Notes: generated by a model from the letters alone, not told the origin. A stretch of 64,000 nt of DNA from Miscanthus floridulus (GCF_019320115.1 NC_089591.1:18640502-18704501); one strand, 5' to 3'. Positions 29,985 to 42,467 are shown, counted from the first letter of the stretch. Made by a program: numbers and translations.

Positions 29985-32043
29985 AGAGTGGTTGGGGTGG
30001 ATACTTCTAGGCCTCCACACTTTGACGGCACTAACTTCCCTTACTATAAAGCTAGAATAGCTTGTCACCTTGAGGCGGTAGATTTGGGTGTTTGAAGAGT
30101 CACTCATGACAGGATGAAACCCATTAAGAATCCCGATAAACCCACAAAGAGTGGAGAAAACAATTTATTTCAATGCTAGAGCTAAAAATTGCTTCTTTGA
30201 ATTTTTTAGCATGGACGTGTTTAACCAAGTGTTCACTTTAAATAGGGCACATGAAATTTGGTTAAAACTCCAAGAGCTCCATGATGGCATAACTAATGTC
30301 CATGAGCAAAAACATTGTCTAGCTAAACAAAATTATGATTCCTTTAAAATGAATGATGATGAGTTTGTTCATGATATGTATTCTCGTTTGAATCTAATTA
30401 TCAATGAGCTCCATTCAATAGGATTAACAAAGCTAGATGATGTGGACATCATGAGGATGATCATCTCCATGCTACCACAAAAGAAATATGCAAGCATCAT
30501 CACCATCCTTCATAATATGGAGGACTTGAGCACCACTACCCCGGCCATAGTCATTGGTAAGATAGTGACATTTGAAATATCACGCAAGATAGGTCAAGAA
30601 GAAGCCTCTTCATTGAGCAAAGGCAAAGCTCTCACATGTAATGAGAAAAAGAAGATGAAGGGCAAGCAAGTTGAGACAAGCTCAAGCTCAAGCTCCTCAA
30701 GTGAAGATGAAGAAGAAGATGAGGATGATGACGACGAAGAATCAAGTGATGATGATCAATCTTCCTCCTCCACCTCCACCTTGATGAAGAATCAATCAAG
30801 CTTATCAACAAGGTGGAGAAGATGATCCAAAAACTCAATGTCAAGGGTATGCCCATCCAAATTCAAGATTTCATCTTCACCAATCAAAGAAATGAGCAAA
30901 GAAAGAAAGGATGCTATGGATGCGGCGAGTTAGGGTACTTTGTGGAAGTTTGTCCAAACAAGCCCACACCCAAAATAAAGAAGACATGCAAGGACAAATC
31001 CCTCACATCAATAAGGTCATGGGATGATTCTTCAAGTGAAGAAGAAGACCACCACAAGAGGCACGGGCACAAGCACTCATCATCAAGCACTTCACGTATG
31101 TGCCTTATGGCATGAGGTAACAAAAAGCCTATCCCTAGTGATAGTGACAAAGATAGTGATAGTGATGATGAGCTACCTTCTTATGGTGAAATTGTGCAAC
31201 AAAATCTTAACTTTGCTAAAGTTCTCACTAGTCAGCAAAAGAAGCTTGAAAAATTAAAATAAAAACTAGATAGCTCACAACAAGCTTATGCTACTTTGCT
31301 TGAACAATATGAAACTTTTGCCAATCTAAATATGGAGCTATCTACTAAAATTGAGTAACTTGAGACTAGTGAAAACATAAATAATTGCACAATCAATGAT
31401 GAGCTAACTCATAAAGTTGCTAATCTTGAAGCCATCAGTACAACCCCCACCGAGGCACTTAAAAAGAAAGGTTCAATTTTTGACATGCCTAAAAATGATG
31501 CCTCTACTTCTTTGTAATGATTTATGTTTAAACTCACCCTTGTGCAACCAAGTTTGTGTTGAGAAAGTTGTTGTAGAAACATGCACACAAGAGGTCGCAA
31601 TGGAGAATGAGCAACTCAAGCAAGAAGTGGCTCGCCTCACCAAGGACTTGACCCAAGTAAAAGTCAAAATGGAGCAAGCCCAACTTCATCAAGATAACAC
31701 CGTCATGGGAGTGAAGAAGCTTGATGAAGGACAAACCATGGTTTGCTATGTATGCCACAAGGAAGGCCACAAGTCCTATGAGTGCAAGGTGAAGAATGGG
31801 GGAGGAGCTAAGAAGAAAGAGAAAAACAAAAAGGATACAAGCAAGCTCTCCAACACCTACACCAACAAGGTGGACAAAAAGGCCTCCACACCTTATCTCT
31901 TGAAGAAGAAGAAAAATGACAAGGTGGTGGCCATCAAGGTGAACAAGTAAGCCAACAATGGGGCCAAATGCATTTGGGTGCCAAAGGAGATCATTTCCAA
32001 CCTGGAGAGCACCAAGAAGGTTTGGATCCCGAAAGGAAAGTGA
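29985..32043 (+). pseudogene. gag: Element B gag (several frameshifts and stops)
   Basis: Gag-like polyprotein of a Sirevirus-type element. The start region (about 29990-30100) encodes RPPHFDGTNFPYYKARI, the DUF4219-like N-terminus, with a TGA at about 30094 where Trp is expected. A frame change near 30145 leads into 224 residues of UBN2-like capsid (30151-30790). Another leads into 30813-31115, with a first knuckle CYGCGELGYFVEVC whose His is replaced by Tyr. After TGA/TAA stops (31113, 31258, 31357) and a frame change near 31520, the C-terminal part 31545-31947 has a coiled-coil-like heptad region and an intact second knuckle CYVCHKEGHKSYEC. The frame ends near 32043 with a KKVWIPKGK terminus like other Sirevirus gags. 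Confidence 0.82.
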
Positions 32044-33292
32044 GAAGTCCGATGGACTTCGTGGAATTTGGAGACTTGGCAAAGTATGGGTGCATTTTAT
32101 GGGGTGCATCATTATGGACAAGGTAATTACCAAGTGGGTTAGTGAATACTATGGACCCAAATTCCCCTTCCCATGATAGGTAACTAGATTTAAATTCTTG
32201 CAATTTCACTTTGCATTGAGTTCATTTTCATGCCTCGGTTTGCATTTGCATGCTTAAATCCTTTGTCATGTATACACTAGGTATATCTTATGGTAGGCTT
32301 GCTCGGTTTCACTCTTAACCCTTGGAGCAAACCTATATGGTTTAAATTGTTTAGGAGCACGATACATAACTTGTTTTACAATTATTCATCTAATATGTGC
32401 CAAAGTCCAAATTATAGATAATTTCTCCTGAATATTACTTTCGAAAATGATTCTCACATTCATGTGATGTCATCTTTCAAGTGGTATTTTTATTCTAAAA
32501 TCAATGTGCAAGTCTCCTACAAGTATTCCATACTTGTGTGCACAAATTTAGGGGGAGGTTACTCTACAAGTTAGATGCCTTGAGACTAACACCTTTTCAA
32601 ACTTATCATGTGTGTAGTAGTCTCATTGCAAGAAAAATGGAGTCCCCGAAGTTAAGCATCATACTTCAAATATCCACCACCTATTGCAAGTGGTATTAAT
32701 CAAATTGGTTTTCACATGTGGTATTTCTAAACCAATATCATCATGTTGATTTCATTTTGGTATTTATATGCTTTCTCCATGCATTATATAGATTAAACAC
32801 CCTTGAGCATTAATTTGCCAATTATGCATAAACTACATTCTTCATCATATGTATGTATACATTTAGGGAGAGCTTAGTCTATGTAATGTGAGAGTCAAAT
32901 TTTGTGACCTATTCCACTCCACATACAAAGGATCCAAAGTTGGACCCTCCCTTGTGCCACTAATGTCTTCCTTTTCGGTGTTTGATTCCAAAGAGGGAGA
33001 ATTTGTAGGACCAAAAGCAAGCCCAATCATAATAATTTACAAGTGGTAATGGTCCGAGAAAGGGAGGATAGTGGATTATAGAGTTAGGGGGAGGCTTAAA
33101 TCCATAATGCCACATGGAGACATTTGCAAGGGTAAGATAAGTGTGGCAGAACAACCTAATCAAATGCCTTCTAGGAGTGCTTGTCTTCCATTAGACACTA
33201 AGCACTCAAGGGAGAACACCAAATTACACAGTTCCGTCGGCACACCCCAAGGGAGAACCCAAAAATCCACATTTTTCCATCAAGATCACAAA
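32044..33292 (+). other. Element B non-coding interior with PPT-like repeats
   Basis: No pol homology on either strand. tagggggagg motifs at 32549 and 33084 and tagggagag at about 32862 are the repeated polypurine motifs seen in A and C. Interrupted by G at about 33293. Confidence 0.7.
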
Positions 33293-36200
33293 TGAGAGAA
33301 TAAAACTTACATCATTCTTAACCATTTCTTACATCTCTTTTAATACAACATCAGAGTATAATATTTATTATTATAATAGTGGAATGTAATCATATTATCA
33401 GAATTATGAACAATTTAATTGAACAGCGGAAAATAAACATGTGAACAGAGTTACAGTGGAAATAAACATCTATTTATGACTTGATGAAATATTGATATAT
33501 AAACTACGACAACAGATTATAAGACTAACATTTAATAAACATTTGGTGAGAGTTATAAATAAAAACTATGATCGCAGCATAAAGAAAATCCTCTCTGAGC
33601 CCACTAGGAGGAATCCACACACAAGAGTAAGCTCAAGCATCCACCTATCACCTGCAACAGGGGTAAATAAAACCCTGAGTACTCAATTATACTCAGCAAG
33701 ACTTACCCGATAGGAGAAAAGAAAAGACTCCAAGGATATGCAAGGCTATCTGGCTTCTAGGTTTATTGCATCCATAGGAAGCATTACTAAAAGTGTGTCC
33801 TTATATTTGATTTTTATTAGTAGTGCATTAGTTCATTTCCTAACCATTCTATGTAAGCACCTGTACTACTTTCAAGCAGGTGGTAAGCAATTAGATTTCC
33901 TTTTTCCATCCTTCATCTTTCAGTTCTTACTACGATGCTAGAGTTAAGACAAGTCATACCGAAATGTCGGCGATTCATGAATCAATGCCCCTAGCTAAGA
34001 ACCCCGAAAATACATGCCTCGCTTGTACCCCAGGCACAAGTAGGACAAACCCACTACCCTTCTATCATGGGGTCCAGGCCCCCATCCAAACTAGGACTCT
34101 GAGCCCCCGCACCTAAGTCCCGGACTCAGTGCGGTGCAAGGACCTCCTAACCTAAAAACCACCATGACAGTCGGTTCAAAAAGAGTCAGAACACATGAGA
34201 GAGTAACAAGTCTTCCAAGCACCCATACCCAAGTATGTGCTCAGGATAATAAGTTTGTGACTTGCCTAGCGTCTTATGCAACAGCCGGTCCTTAACCGAC
34301 ACAGATAGGAAAAGCAGTATAACCAAGCTCTGCCCTGTGGCCGCAGGACACAACATCTTACACCCACCAATACCCAAACCATATCCCTGCCCGGTCACCA
34401 TTTTCCTTTCCACCATTTATATTTTCCAAGTGATAATAATATAATAATATATTTTCTATCTCTCACGAGTGACAGGCAATCACTCGACTTCTATTGGAGT
34501 CCTATAGCATGGCACTCTACACGATCCTATCATACTAGTAAGACTCATAGGATAAAGCTATATATGCAAGTGGGTTTTATTCAACTCCTTAAAACTTAAT
34601 GCACAAGTATAATTTCAAGTGCAAAAAAGTAGGGGTTATGCACCGGGGCTTGCCTGGGTAAAATATAATCAGAAGTTAGCTTTCCTTCTTGATGACACAA
34701 TCTCCAAAAGTACCATTTCTCTAGCAACTCCCGATGACTCTGCGATCCATCGACGGCCCTATTATGATATGCAATGCGATGCAATGCAAAGACGTAATTA
34801 ATCAACTGCAATCGTGACTCGTAATATACGATTTACGCCTCTCAAGTTAACGAGCTAGTCCTAATGATGACCGTACTTAGGCTACATATCCATGTTGTCG
34901 AATAAGGCGTTACTTCCCAACAAATACTTTAGTTATACAAAGCCAAGTTGTTTCTTTATTTCATTTCATCGATTTAATCTGTATTCGAAATAGGGCATCA
35001 TTATCTATCTAGCAAAGTAATTATTTAGGAGCTATAAAAATTATAGTAAGTAGCTAATAATATTAGTAATTTACTGTGAAATTTTTAGAGTCAACACCAT
35101 CACCAATTTATCCCGGAAATTCCTACAAGTTCTCATTTTAACAATATTAAGCATGTTAAAATAATTAGAAAAATCCTAAAAACATTCTGGACCTATGCGA
35201 ACAAAATACACTATTAGATAGATCATGATTTTAGGAACTCAACAAAACTAGTTTGGCATTTTTATGTTTTTTCTACATTTTATTATCAATTTCCAAGCAT
35301 TCAGAGGCTTGCTGAAATTAACAAAACACCGAAAAAGGAAAAAGGTCCTTGGGCCCGAAGCGACCCAGCTCGGCCTAGTCCAGTGGGCAAAGCAGCCCAG
35401 GTGGATGAGGTGTGCGCTGGCATGAGCGGCCCAGTCATGGGCGGCAGCAGGCCGGCAATGCGGGTAGGTCAGCCCACGCGCAGGCGAGTGTGGCCAGAGG
35501 CCCAGGTGGGGACGGGCGTGAGCGGCCTAGCTAGCCAGGCTGGCGGCCCATTGGCGTGCACGCGGCAGTAGCCCATGGCCGACTGCAGCCAAGGCCTAGA
35601 GGGGGTGTGCCGCTTATGCAAAAAGAACCCTACAGTTTTACCAAATCGATCCGCAGTCCAACATACACTGTTCATTTGAGTCTAGTGTTTCGCATCTGGA
35701 CCCAAAGAAAGGTTCTATTTCCATTTCTCACCTTCCCTTCATCTTCAAAGCAGCGCACGAACAGGGGAGCACTGCCCGACGGTGGCAGCAACGGCACTGT
35801 GGGACCGGGGAAGGCATGGCGGCGATGGAGAACCCGCCAGTGAGCTGCACGGGGACCCGTGTGGCCTCGGGTTGGTCGTGGCAAGACCCGAGCCGGACCC
35901 CGGGTAGCCCACCTACGTGAGCCATGGTGGTGGGCACACTGGCTGTGGTGGCGTTGGCCAGGTGGGTGGCTATGGCTCTGGCAACGCAGTGGGGCTACAC
36001 GGTGAGGTGGAGCTCTGTGGACTCGGCGCACACACGCGCCCAGACGAGATGGGGGAAACATCAGCAACGGCGGGCAAGAGGGGCGACACAATGATTGAGC
36101 TAGTATGGTCAGACCAGGGCGTGTGTGACCCTGTTGCCTTCGAGCGTGGGCTGGGGCGGTTCGTGGGGGCGGAGGAGGCACGACCAGCGTAGTGGCATGG

Positions 36201-37506
36201 GCACAGCGGGGCTAGAAACGGAGCGTGGGAGAGCGGCGCTAGCAGGGCGGCAAGGAAGCGGCTATGGCGGCGATGCTCTAGAAGCTTGGGCGAGGGCAGT
36301 GAGGCAATGTGGCTGGCTCTGAGATAACACTGTGGTGCTGCGCTGGGCTTCGGACGCAGCGAGAAGGGGCGTAGCACAGAGGTCGAAGTGGCAGACGCGC
36401 TGGGAGGGGCAGCACCGAGGATTCGGCCTCCATTTGAGCATGAACGTAGGTGCAACACAGAGATAATGCAGAGACAGACAGAGATAGCAAAGATAGTCAA
36501 GCAGAGAAAAAGAAAGAGCAGACAATGATTCAACAACGTGATGCGATGCAATTGAATTAAATGGTTGATGGATTCCTATAAGGGGACGCACCACCGTATT
36601 CAAGCGACCAGAAAGCAGTGAGGCAAGGATAGTAGAGGTAGGCAAGGACAAGACCAAGGTAGTAGGGTGATGCGATGAGTTGGACAGCGATGCTTAGCGG
36701 GGGCGTGAGCACAACAGGGCCATGTGCTCATTAAAATTCAGACAAGACGCTAGCGAGGAGAGAAAGACAATGACACAGGCAAATAGACACACCGGGGTGC
36801 AAAGCCAAGACGGGAGACGGGGCGGTGCATAATTGCAAAGCAAGGCGAGTACGCCGCACGGTGCACCAGGGAAAATAAATGAAGCTATTGCACTCTCTCT
36901 CTCGTCAGTTCATGCTTTCACACCAATCACTTGAATTTATGAAGCGGCCAGATGAGCAGTTGTGTCGCGGGTATATTACCAAATTATCATAGGGACTAAA
37001 ACAAGTCTATACATAAAAACATAAACATGTCACTAGACCAAAGCTTTTCAACTGAGCGTGCTTATCAAAATAAACATGTGAGTATATATATATATACCTA
37101 TAGATATTTCTATCGTTTTACTAATTTAGACAATTAGCAACATCTAGGCACAAGGAGATTTTCAACAAAGCTCGAATTTACATTAGACTCAAAAGCTATA
37201 CATATATCATTCTATTTATTAATGGGTTTTATTTTATTTATAAAAGTTGCTTTTCATGCTTAATCTAATAGAACAAACTGTTCGCTATCCATTGGCTAGA
37301 ATTGTCGGTCGACATTCCTAAATATCTTTACGCACTGACTAATTTAATTTGGGCATTTCTTTGAGTCCCCAAAACTGAGCCACATGGGATTCGCTTAAAG
37401 TTTCAAGTATGTTTTAAATCAAAAATCCGAGAAACTCGTTTTAGAAATTTTTCTTAGGTCTAAATCGCGGTGCTAAATAAGCTCGTAACACCAAGGGTAT
37501 TACAAT
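33293..37506 (-). mobile_element. Element G: ~4.2-kb gypsy-type LTR (probable solo LTR), minus strand
   Basis: On the minus strand it begins tgtaatacccttggtg (37506 leftward), close to the TGTAACACCC start of F and of the 1-838 fragment. It has the same order: ~640 bp AT-rich (36860-37506), a GC-rich block (35340-36850), then AT-rich sequence down to about 33293. The cagggttttatttacccc / agtcttgctgagtata phrases (about 33650-33705, complement) suit a Tekay-like LTR. No coding domain is present. The GC-rich block yields frames of up to 190 codons on both strands, which I regard as spurious. The left end is not exact and I could not confirm a TSD (acaaa versus ataag), so solo LTR versus truncated element is undecided. 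Confidence 0.65.
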
Positions 37507-37661
37507 AAGTTTTCAAAGATGTTTACATGTGGTATCTTTTAGCATCTTACAATCTTACCCTTTGCATTGCATCCTATCAATTAAATAGTTTTTAAATTCT
37601 AATTTTTTTATTATTTGCTTGTTTTGGTCGTGTTGTCATCACTCACCAAAAATGGGGAGAT
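37507..37661 (+). other. Element B interior, remainder up to polypurine tract
   Basis: Continues B after G. It ends with accaaaaatggggagat (37645-37661), the polypurine tract before the 3' LTR. Confidence 0.75.
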
Positions 37662-39131
37662 TGTAAGGAAAATGGATCATAGGCCCATTTATTTTGGATT
37701 TTGGTGTTTGATGACCAACACAACCAAATTGGACTAATGAATTTGCAAGTAATTGTTTTGTAGTTCAATAGGGTGCAAGACTGACTTGGACGAAGGCGAT
37801 ATGATGATCCCATGATCAACACCATAAGCAAGACCCTAGAAGCACAAGAGAAGACCCAAGATATCAAGCAAAGTCCAAGCATGAAGATGGGAACCAAGCT
37901 GGATGCAAGATCGCGAAGAAACGAGCTCGACAGAGGTGACCGGACGCGGCCCTAATAAGGACCGGACATGGCCGATCAGTTGCTCAGCAACACCAGGCAT
38001 CGACAGCTGTGACCGGACGCTGAGCAGCAGTGACCGGACGTTGAGTGAAGCAGTGACTAGACAACAATGTTTTCAGCGTGACCGGACTCTGTGGTACTGG
38101 ACGACTGGACGTAGGAATCGCGGTCTCTGGTCGAGTCTAGAGAGGTTCCAAAGCGGCACCAGCACGACCGGACGTGTCCGATCGAGTGAGACTAGACTTT
38201 GCCCAGAGTCTGATCAATGCGCGTGCTCTAATGGTCAAGACGACCGGACCCATTCGGTCAGGACGACAGCAGTGTCCAGTCAGTAGCAAAAAGGTGGGTT
38301 TCGTCCCCAATGGCTACTTTCTCAGTGGAGCTTATAAATAGACCCCCAACTGGCCATTTGAGAAGTGGAGAAGTGAGGAAACATATCAAGGGTGTTAATA
38401 CACTATTTTAGTGATCTCCACTTGCATAATGCTTAGTGATTCATTAGGTGATTAGCATAGGTGCTTTGCAAAGTGCTTAGGTTGATTAGACCACTGCCTA
38501 TGCGCTTGCTCTAAGTTTAGGCCTATTGTTTAGTGAGGTTTGCATACCTCTTACCATTCGGTGCTTGCGCGCACAATTGTTGTACATTGGAGGAGCTTGT
38601 AATCTTGTGAGATCACACCAACCACGTTTGTGGTGTGGCCGCCACCGTGTACCGGAGGGAACAACGCCCACGACAATTTGGCCAAAAGCTTGATAGTGAA
38701 GACGATGGGGAGTGGTCTAGGAGAGGCTTGCTGGAAGGCACATTGGAGACCCACTTGCATGTGGGGAAGGCCTAGGGCTATCTACAGAGTTACCCGACCG
38801 AGAGCTTGGCCCTTGCAAGGGATTCCTTGCGAGAGGCTCTAACGAGGACTAGGAGGAAGCTTGTGCGCTTCTCGATACCTCAATAAAAATACCGAAGTCG
38901 TCGACGGGAGTTTACATATTTCTACCTTACTCTTTAGCTTCTGCATTTATATTGTTTGCATAATTCCTTTTACGGTAGAGATAGTAACACACTAGCAAAA
39001 CCATAGTTGCGCTTTTAGATAGTTTATCTTTTGCATATGTTTTCCTAAGAATAGAAAAAGAGGCCATAGTTTAGAGTTAGAGTTTTAAGTTGCCTAATTC
39101 ACCCCCCTCTTAGGCATCATGGTCCCTTTCA
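37662..39131 (+). repeat. Element B 3' LTR
   Basis: 1470 bp, tgtaaggaaaatgg to catggtccctttca. gaccggacg cluster at 37930-38285, TATA at 38331-38344. Numerous transitions relative to the 5' LTR. Confidence 0.9.
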
Positions 39132-39136
39132 CACCC

Positions 39137-39165
39137 CCCTTCTAGTCCACCATCTTGACCCTATA
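39137..39165 (+). mobile_element. Element C left LTR, part 3 (terminal 29 bp)
   Basis: cccttctagtccaccatc through ccctata completes the C LTR after the right B target copy. The complement at 13954 (tgtaggg) shows that the terminal TA was CA. Confidence 0.8.
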
Positions 39166-39167
39166 TG

Positions 39168-39179
39168 TGGTATCAAAGC
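39168..39179 (+). promoter_or_regulatory. Primer binding site of element C
   Basis: tggtatcaaagc two bases after the LTR end. One mismatch to the initiator Met-tRNA complement. Confidence 0.8.
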
Positions 39180-39216
39180 TAGGTCTCTCATTTGTGGTCT
39201 TCACCGACCCGAGAGG

Positions 39217-40027
39217 ATGGCAACTTATGGGCTAGATGTTGAGTGTCCACACATTTTTGATGGCACACACTTTACACAATGGAAAAATTGGATGATATGC
39301 AATTTTAAGTTTATTTGCCCTCAAATGTGGTGGATGGTAGATGTAGGCTTTTCTCATGTATTGGATGGAAATGATCTGACTCAAGCACAAAAGAAATGCT
39401 TAGATCTCAATATCAAAGCTATTGACATCATTTACAGATCTTTGGATGATAGCATATTTGGAGAGATCATTGACATGAAAATCGCTCATGAGATTTAGAG
39501 TTATCTCAACAAGAAATATGGGATGGTCTCCAATGATGATGATGATGATGATATGCCCAAGGAGGTGGCATATGAGTGTGTTGAGTATGACAAAAATTTG
39601 GTGATCGTAGAAGATTGCTCCATCTCATGGTCAAGTGGTGATGATGATGATGATTCTACCATAAGATCACTTGACAAGATTGATGGTGATGATGATGGAT
39701 CATGCTTGGGCTTTGAGAGTGATGTTTCTTCAAGCTCTCCAACTACATCACATTGCTTTATGTCACAAGGTAACACTAAGGTATCTAATGCAAATGTGAT
39801 TGATCTTGATTCATATAAAGAGCTTCTAGATAGATATGGTTGTATGATCAAAGCTTTAGAAAAAGAGATGGCTAAAACCAAGAAATTAAAAAATAAAAAC
39901 TCTTTTCTAAAGAACACATGTGAACAACAAAAGCATCTACTTCATGTTACTACTTGTTCACATGAGGAACTAAAATTGGCTCATGAAGAACTTGGTGTTA
40001 CTCATGATAACTTGGTACAAGACCATG
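39217..40027 (+). pseudogene. gag: Element C gag, N-terminal part
   Basis: Starts MATYGLDVECPHIFDGTHF, the N-terminal gag signature of Sirevirus-type elements. A TAG at 39496-39498 stands where Trp is expected (EIxSYLNKKYG). The frame continues with a UBN2-like remnant that is much shorter than in A, an Asp/Ser-rich linker (39520-39760) and a coiled-coil-like region (39800-40010). It is then split in frame by solo LTR S2 at 40028. Removing S2 plus one CCATG copy restores continuity of the same frame into 41282, which supports the insertion boundaries. Confidence 0.82.
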
Positions 40028-41276
40028 TGTTGGTGTTTCGAGTAAACACCAACGAGTAAATTTGTTTATTTGTGTGTCTAGCCCGGATGGTGTACTAAAA
40101 AGACACAAGGTCTATACTGGTTTGGGCAGAATGTCCCTACATCTAGTTCATAACTACTGCTCGTGTTATTTGCACTAAAAGGTTCATAGTAGGGGTTACA
40201 AATAGGCAAGAGAGGGACAGGTCCCAAGTCTCTGATGGAAAGTTTGAAAGGGCGCTAAGAGCTTGGTTGCTGCTTAGCTGTGTGTTATATGATATGTGGT
40301 GTGTTCTATTGATCCGTCCCCTTTGTGGGGTGCTCTACCTTCCCTTTTATAGACAAGGGGAAGTAGGGATTATAGATGGGAGAAAGAAGAAAAATCAGAA
40401 GCAAAGAATGTCCTTCAAAGGTGCTGGGTCTTCCTTTTCCTCTGAGCAAGCCCTGCTGACATGGCAGATGGTGCCAAGGATAGCTCCATGCTGGGTGTCT
40501 ATCTGCTGATGATGCCATGCTCTGGCTTGATCAGCAAGTGGTCACGTCCCATCCCGCCCTAGCGGGCGGCACGATGGACTAGGGTGTTGATCCACGACCC
40601 TACGGGGAGTGGACGACACAGTGACTGCACGTCCATCACTATAGAGGATGCGAGTCTCTTCCTGGACCATAGTGGTTGTCGTATTCTTCCATCAGGATCC
40701 ACGCCCGAGGGCAAATGGCAGCGCCCACAACACTGTAAGACAAATGTCGGTGCCCACAACACTATTCGGGCTCTCACATGCCTAGAAGGGCTTTAAAGCA
40801 CCTATCATGTCATATCCTAGCGGTACTTTCCTACAGGCGTGCAAGGTATGGTCCTCGGTATTACGGTTGAATTGAGTGCCCTGCCTTATCTGCGCGCGTA
40901 GTTATGAAGGAGCAGGACATAGACGTCGGGCAAGGCAGAGCTAGCCCCTAGACATTAGGCTAGGTGGAGCCAGCCCTTGGACGTCAGGCGAGGCGGAGCT
41001 AGCCCCTAGACGTTGGGCGAGGTGGAGTCTGCCCTCATACGTCGAGCGAGGTGGAGTCTGCCCTCATATGTCGGGCGAGGCGGAGTCTGCGCTTAGATGT
41101 CGGGCAAGGTGGAGCCACCCCTCAGGAGTCAGCTTGGGGTGGGGCCCATGGTCCTAGTGGACAGACGAGGAGTGACCCTGCAAGCAGTGTAGTCGTGCTC
41201 TTGATCTCACGGATGAATCAACATTCGACGGTCATTAGCTCCTCCTCTTCGGGTACCCTAATATTGATCTCCGACA
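40028..41276 (+). mobile_element. Solo LTR S2 inserted in the C gag gene
   Basis: A 1249-bp LTR, tgttggtgtttcgag to gatctccgaca, with perfect target duplications CCATG (40023-40027 and 41277-41281). Same family as S1 at 8616-9947: shared ggtctatactggtttgggc, ggttcatagtaggggttac, a TATA-like cccttttatag (about 40342-40352) and a gtcgggcgaggcggag-type minisatellite at 40925-41110. No internal region. Confidence 0.92.
40925..41110 (+). repeat. Minisatellite in solo LTR S2
   Basis: Six or seven copies of gtcgggcgaggcggag-like cores separated by tctgccctcatac- or ctagcccctagac-like linkers. Shorter and more degenerate than in S1. Confidence 0.75.
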
Positions 41277-41281
41277 CCATG

Positions 41282-42467
41282 CTTTTCTCACTAATAAGCT
41301 TTCTAATGAAGAAACTAAAATTAGTGAGAGCTCATCACATGGGTCAAATAATCAATCACACAATGTTGCTAACCCTTGTGATGTAGGCAAGAAGCATGTA
41401 TCCGCCTCTTCCTATGATTTGCTAGATATGCCATGTTCTTCAAATTTAGATGCTTGTTTTTCCTCTATGTCTTGTGAAACTAACATTTTGAAGGAGAACA
41501 ATGAGCTCAAAAATGAAGTGAAGAATTTGAGCAACAAGTTAGGGAGGTACTACAACTCAAGAGTCACCTTTGACCACATGTTGAAGACTCAAAGAAGGTA
41601 TGGTGACAAGTGTGGCGTCGGCTTCAACAAGAGGAGCATGACCGAGGGTGAAAGAAAAAGAGAAAGAAAGATGAAGAAGCAAGAAAAGGATAGGCTATCT
41701 CATTTCATGTACTTCAAATGCCATGAAGTGAGACATCTTGCAAATGGTTGCCCCAATGAAGAAAAGCTCAACTTGAAGAAGGAAGAAGAGAGGCTAAAGC
41801 ATGTCAAGTGCTTCAAGTGCCACACATGGGGTTATCTCACCTCTATGTGCCCAACCAAGCAAGTGGTGAAGCAACAGAAGAGCCTCAATCAGAGCCACAA
41901 GTTGAGCAAGAAGAGAAGACACCCCAAGAGCAAATCAAGATCAATCATGAAGAGGGTGATGATTTGATGATAAAGAAGAAGAAAACAAGGAGGAGTGGAA
42001 AAGCAAGAGAAAGAGCAATGCGTTCAAAGATGAATCAAGATGCAAAGCAAGTGAGCAAGAGCAAAGAAGAGAAGATGAAGAAGATTGCTCACATGAGGTG
42101 CTATAGTTGTGACACATTGGGTCACCTAGCTTCAGGTTGTCCAATCAAGCTTGAGAAGAAGGCTCAAGCAAACAAGGAGAAGCAAGGCAATGAGAAGCAC
42201 CATACGAGCAATAAAGAAAAGGCTCAATCAAAGAGAAAGTGCTACTCATGCTGGGAAAGGGGACACATGGCACATTCATGTCCCCTCGGTGAGAATCCTA
42301 AGCCTATTTCAATTGATGCAAATATTATGCTTAGAAAGGATGGCAATGGTACCTCATTAGTTGTAATTGCAAAACATCCCGCTATTCATACTAAGGCTAT
42401 GCCTAAGTATGTGCACCTAATTTGAGAGGACCAAAACAAGTTTGGGTACCATCAAAAAGTGGATAAA
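41282..42467 (+). pseudogene. gag: Element C gag, C-terminal part with four zinc knuckles
   Basis: Continues the gag frame with another coiled-coil-like stretch (ENNELKNEVKNLSNKLG, ~41500) and then four CCHC-type segments. Near 41711: YFKC...H...C with the first Cys replaced by Tyr. Near 41808: CFKCHTWGYLTSMC with His replaced by Tyr. Near 42102: CYSCDTLGHLASGC, intact. Near 42241: CYSCWERGHMAHSC, intact. The frame shifts once at about 41850-41870 and again near 42420; the second frame closes at TAA 42465-42467 after GPKQVWVPSKSG, the usual Sirevirus gag terminus. No pol follows. Four knuckles is more than the one or two usual in copia gag. Confidence 0.82.

Larger units (their letters stand above)
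28422..39131 (+). mobile_element. Element B: gag-only Sirevirus-type retrotransposon
   Basis: A 10710-bp insertion with perfect 5-bp target duplications CACCC (28417-28421 and 39132-39136), LTRs at 28422-29917 and 37662-39131, a Met-tRNA primer site, a degenerate gag, a non-coding 3' part and a polypurine tract. Without the nested gypsy LTR (G) it is about 6.5 kb. There is no protease, integrase or RT anywhere, and the gag terminus is followed directly by non-coding DNA, so B is non-autonomous by structure rather than by visible deletion scars. It sits 34 bp before the end of the C left LTR. Confidence 0.88.

Noticed and set aside
35556..36657. Frames of up to 193 codons on both strands
   Set aside because: GC-rich part of LTR G. 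Low-complexity Ala/Pro/Ser/Arg translation, no matching frame in the equivalent block of F.
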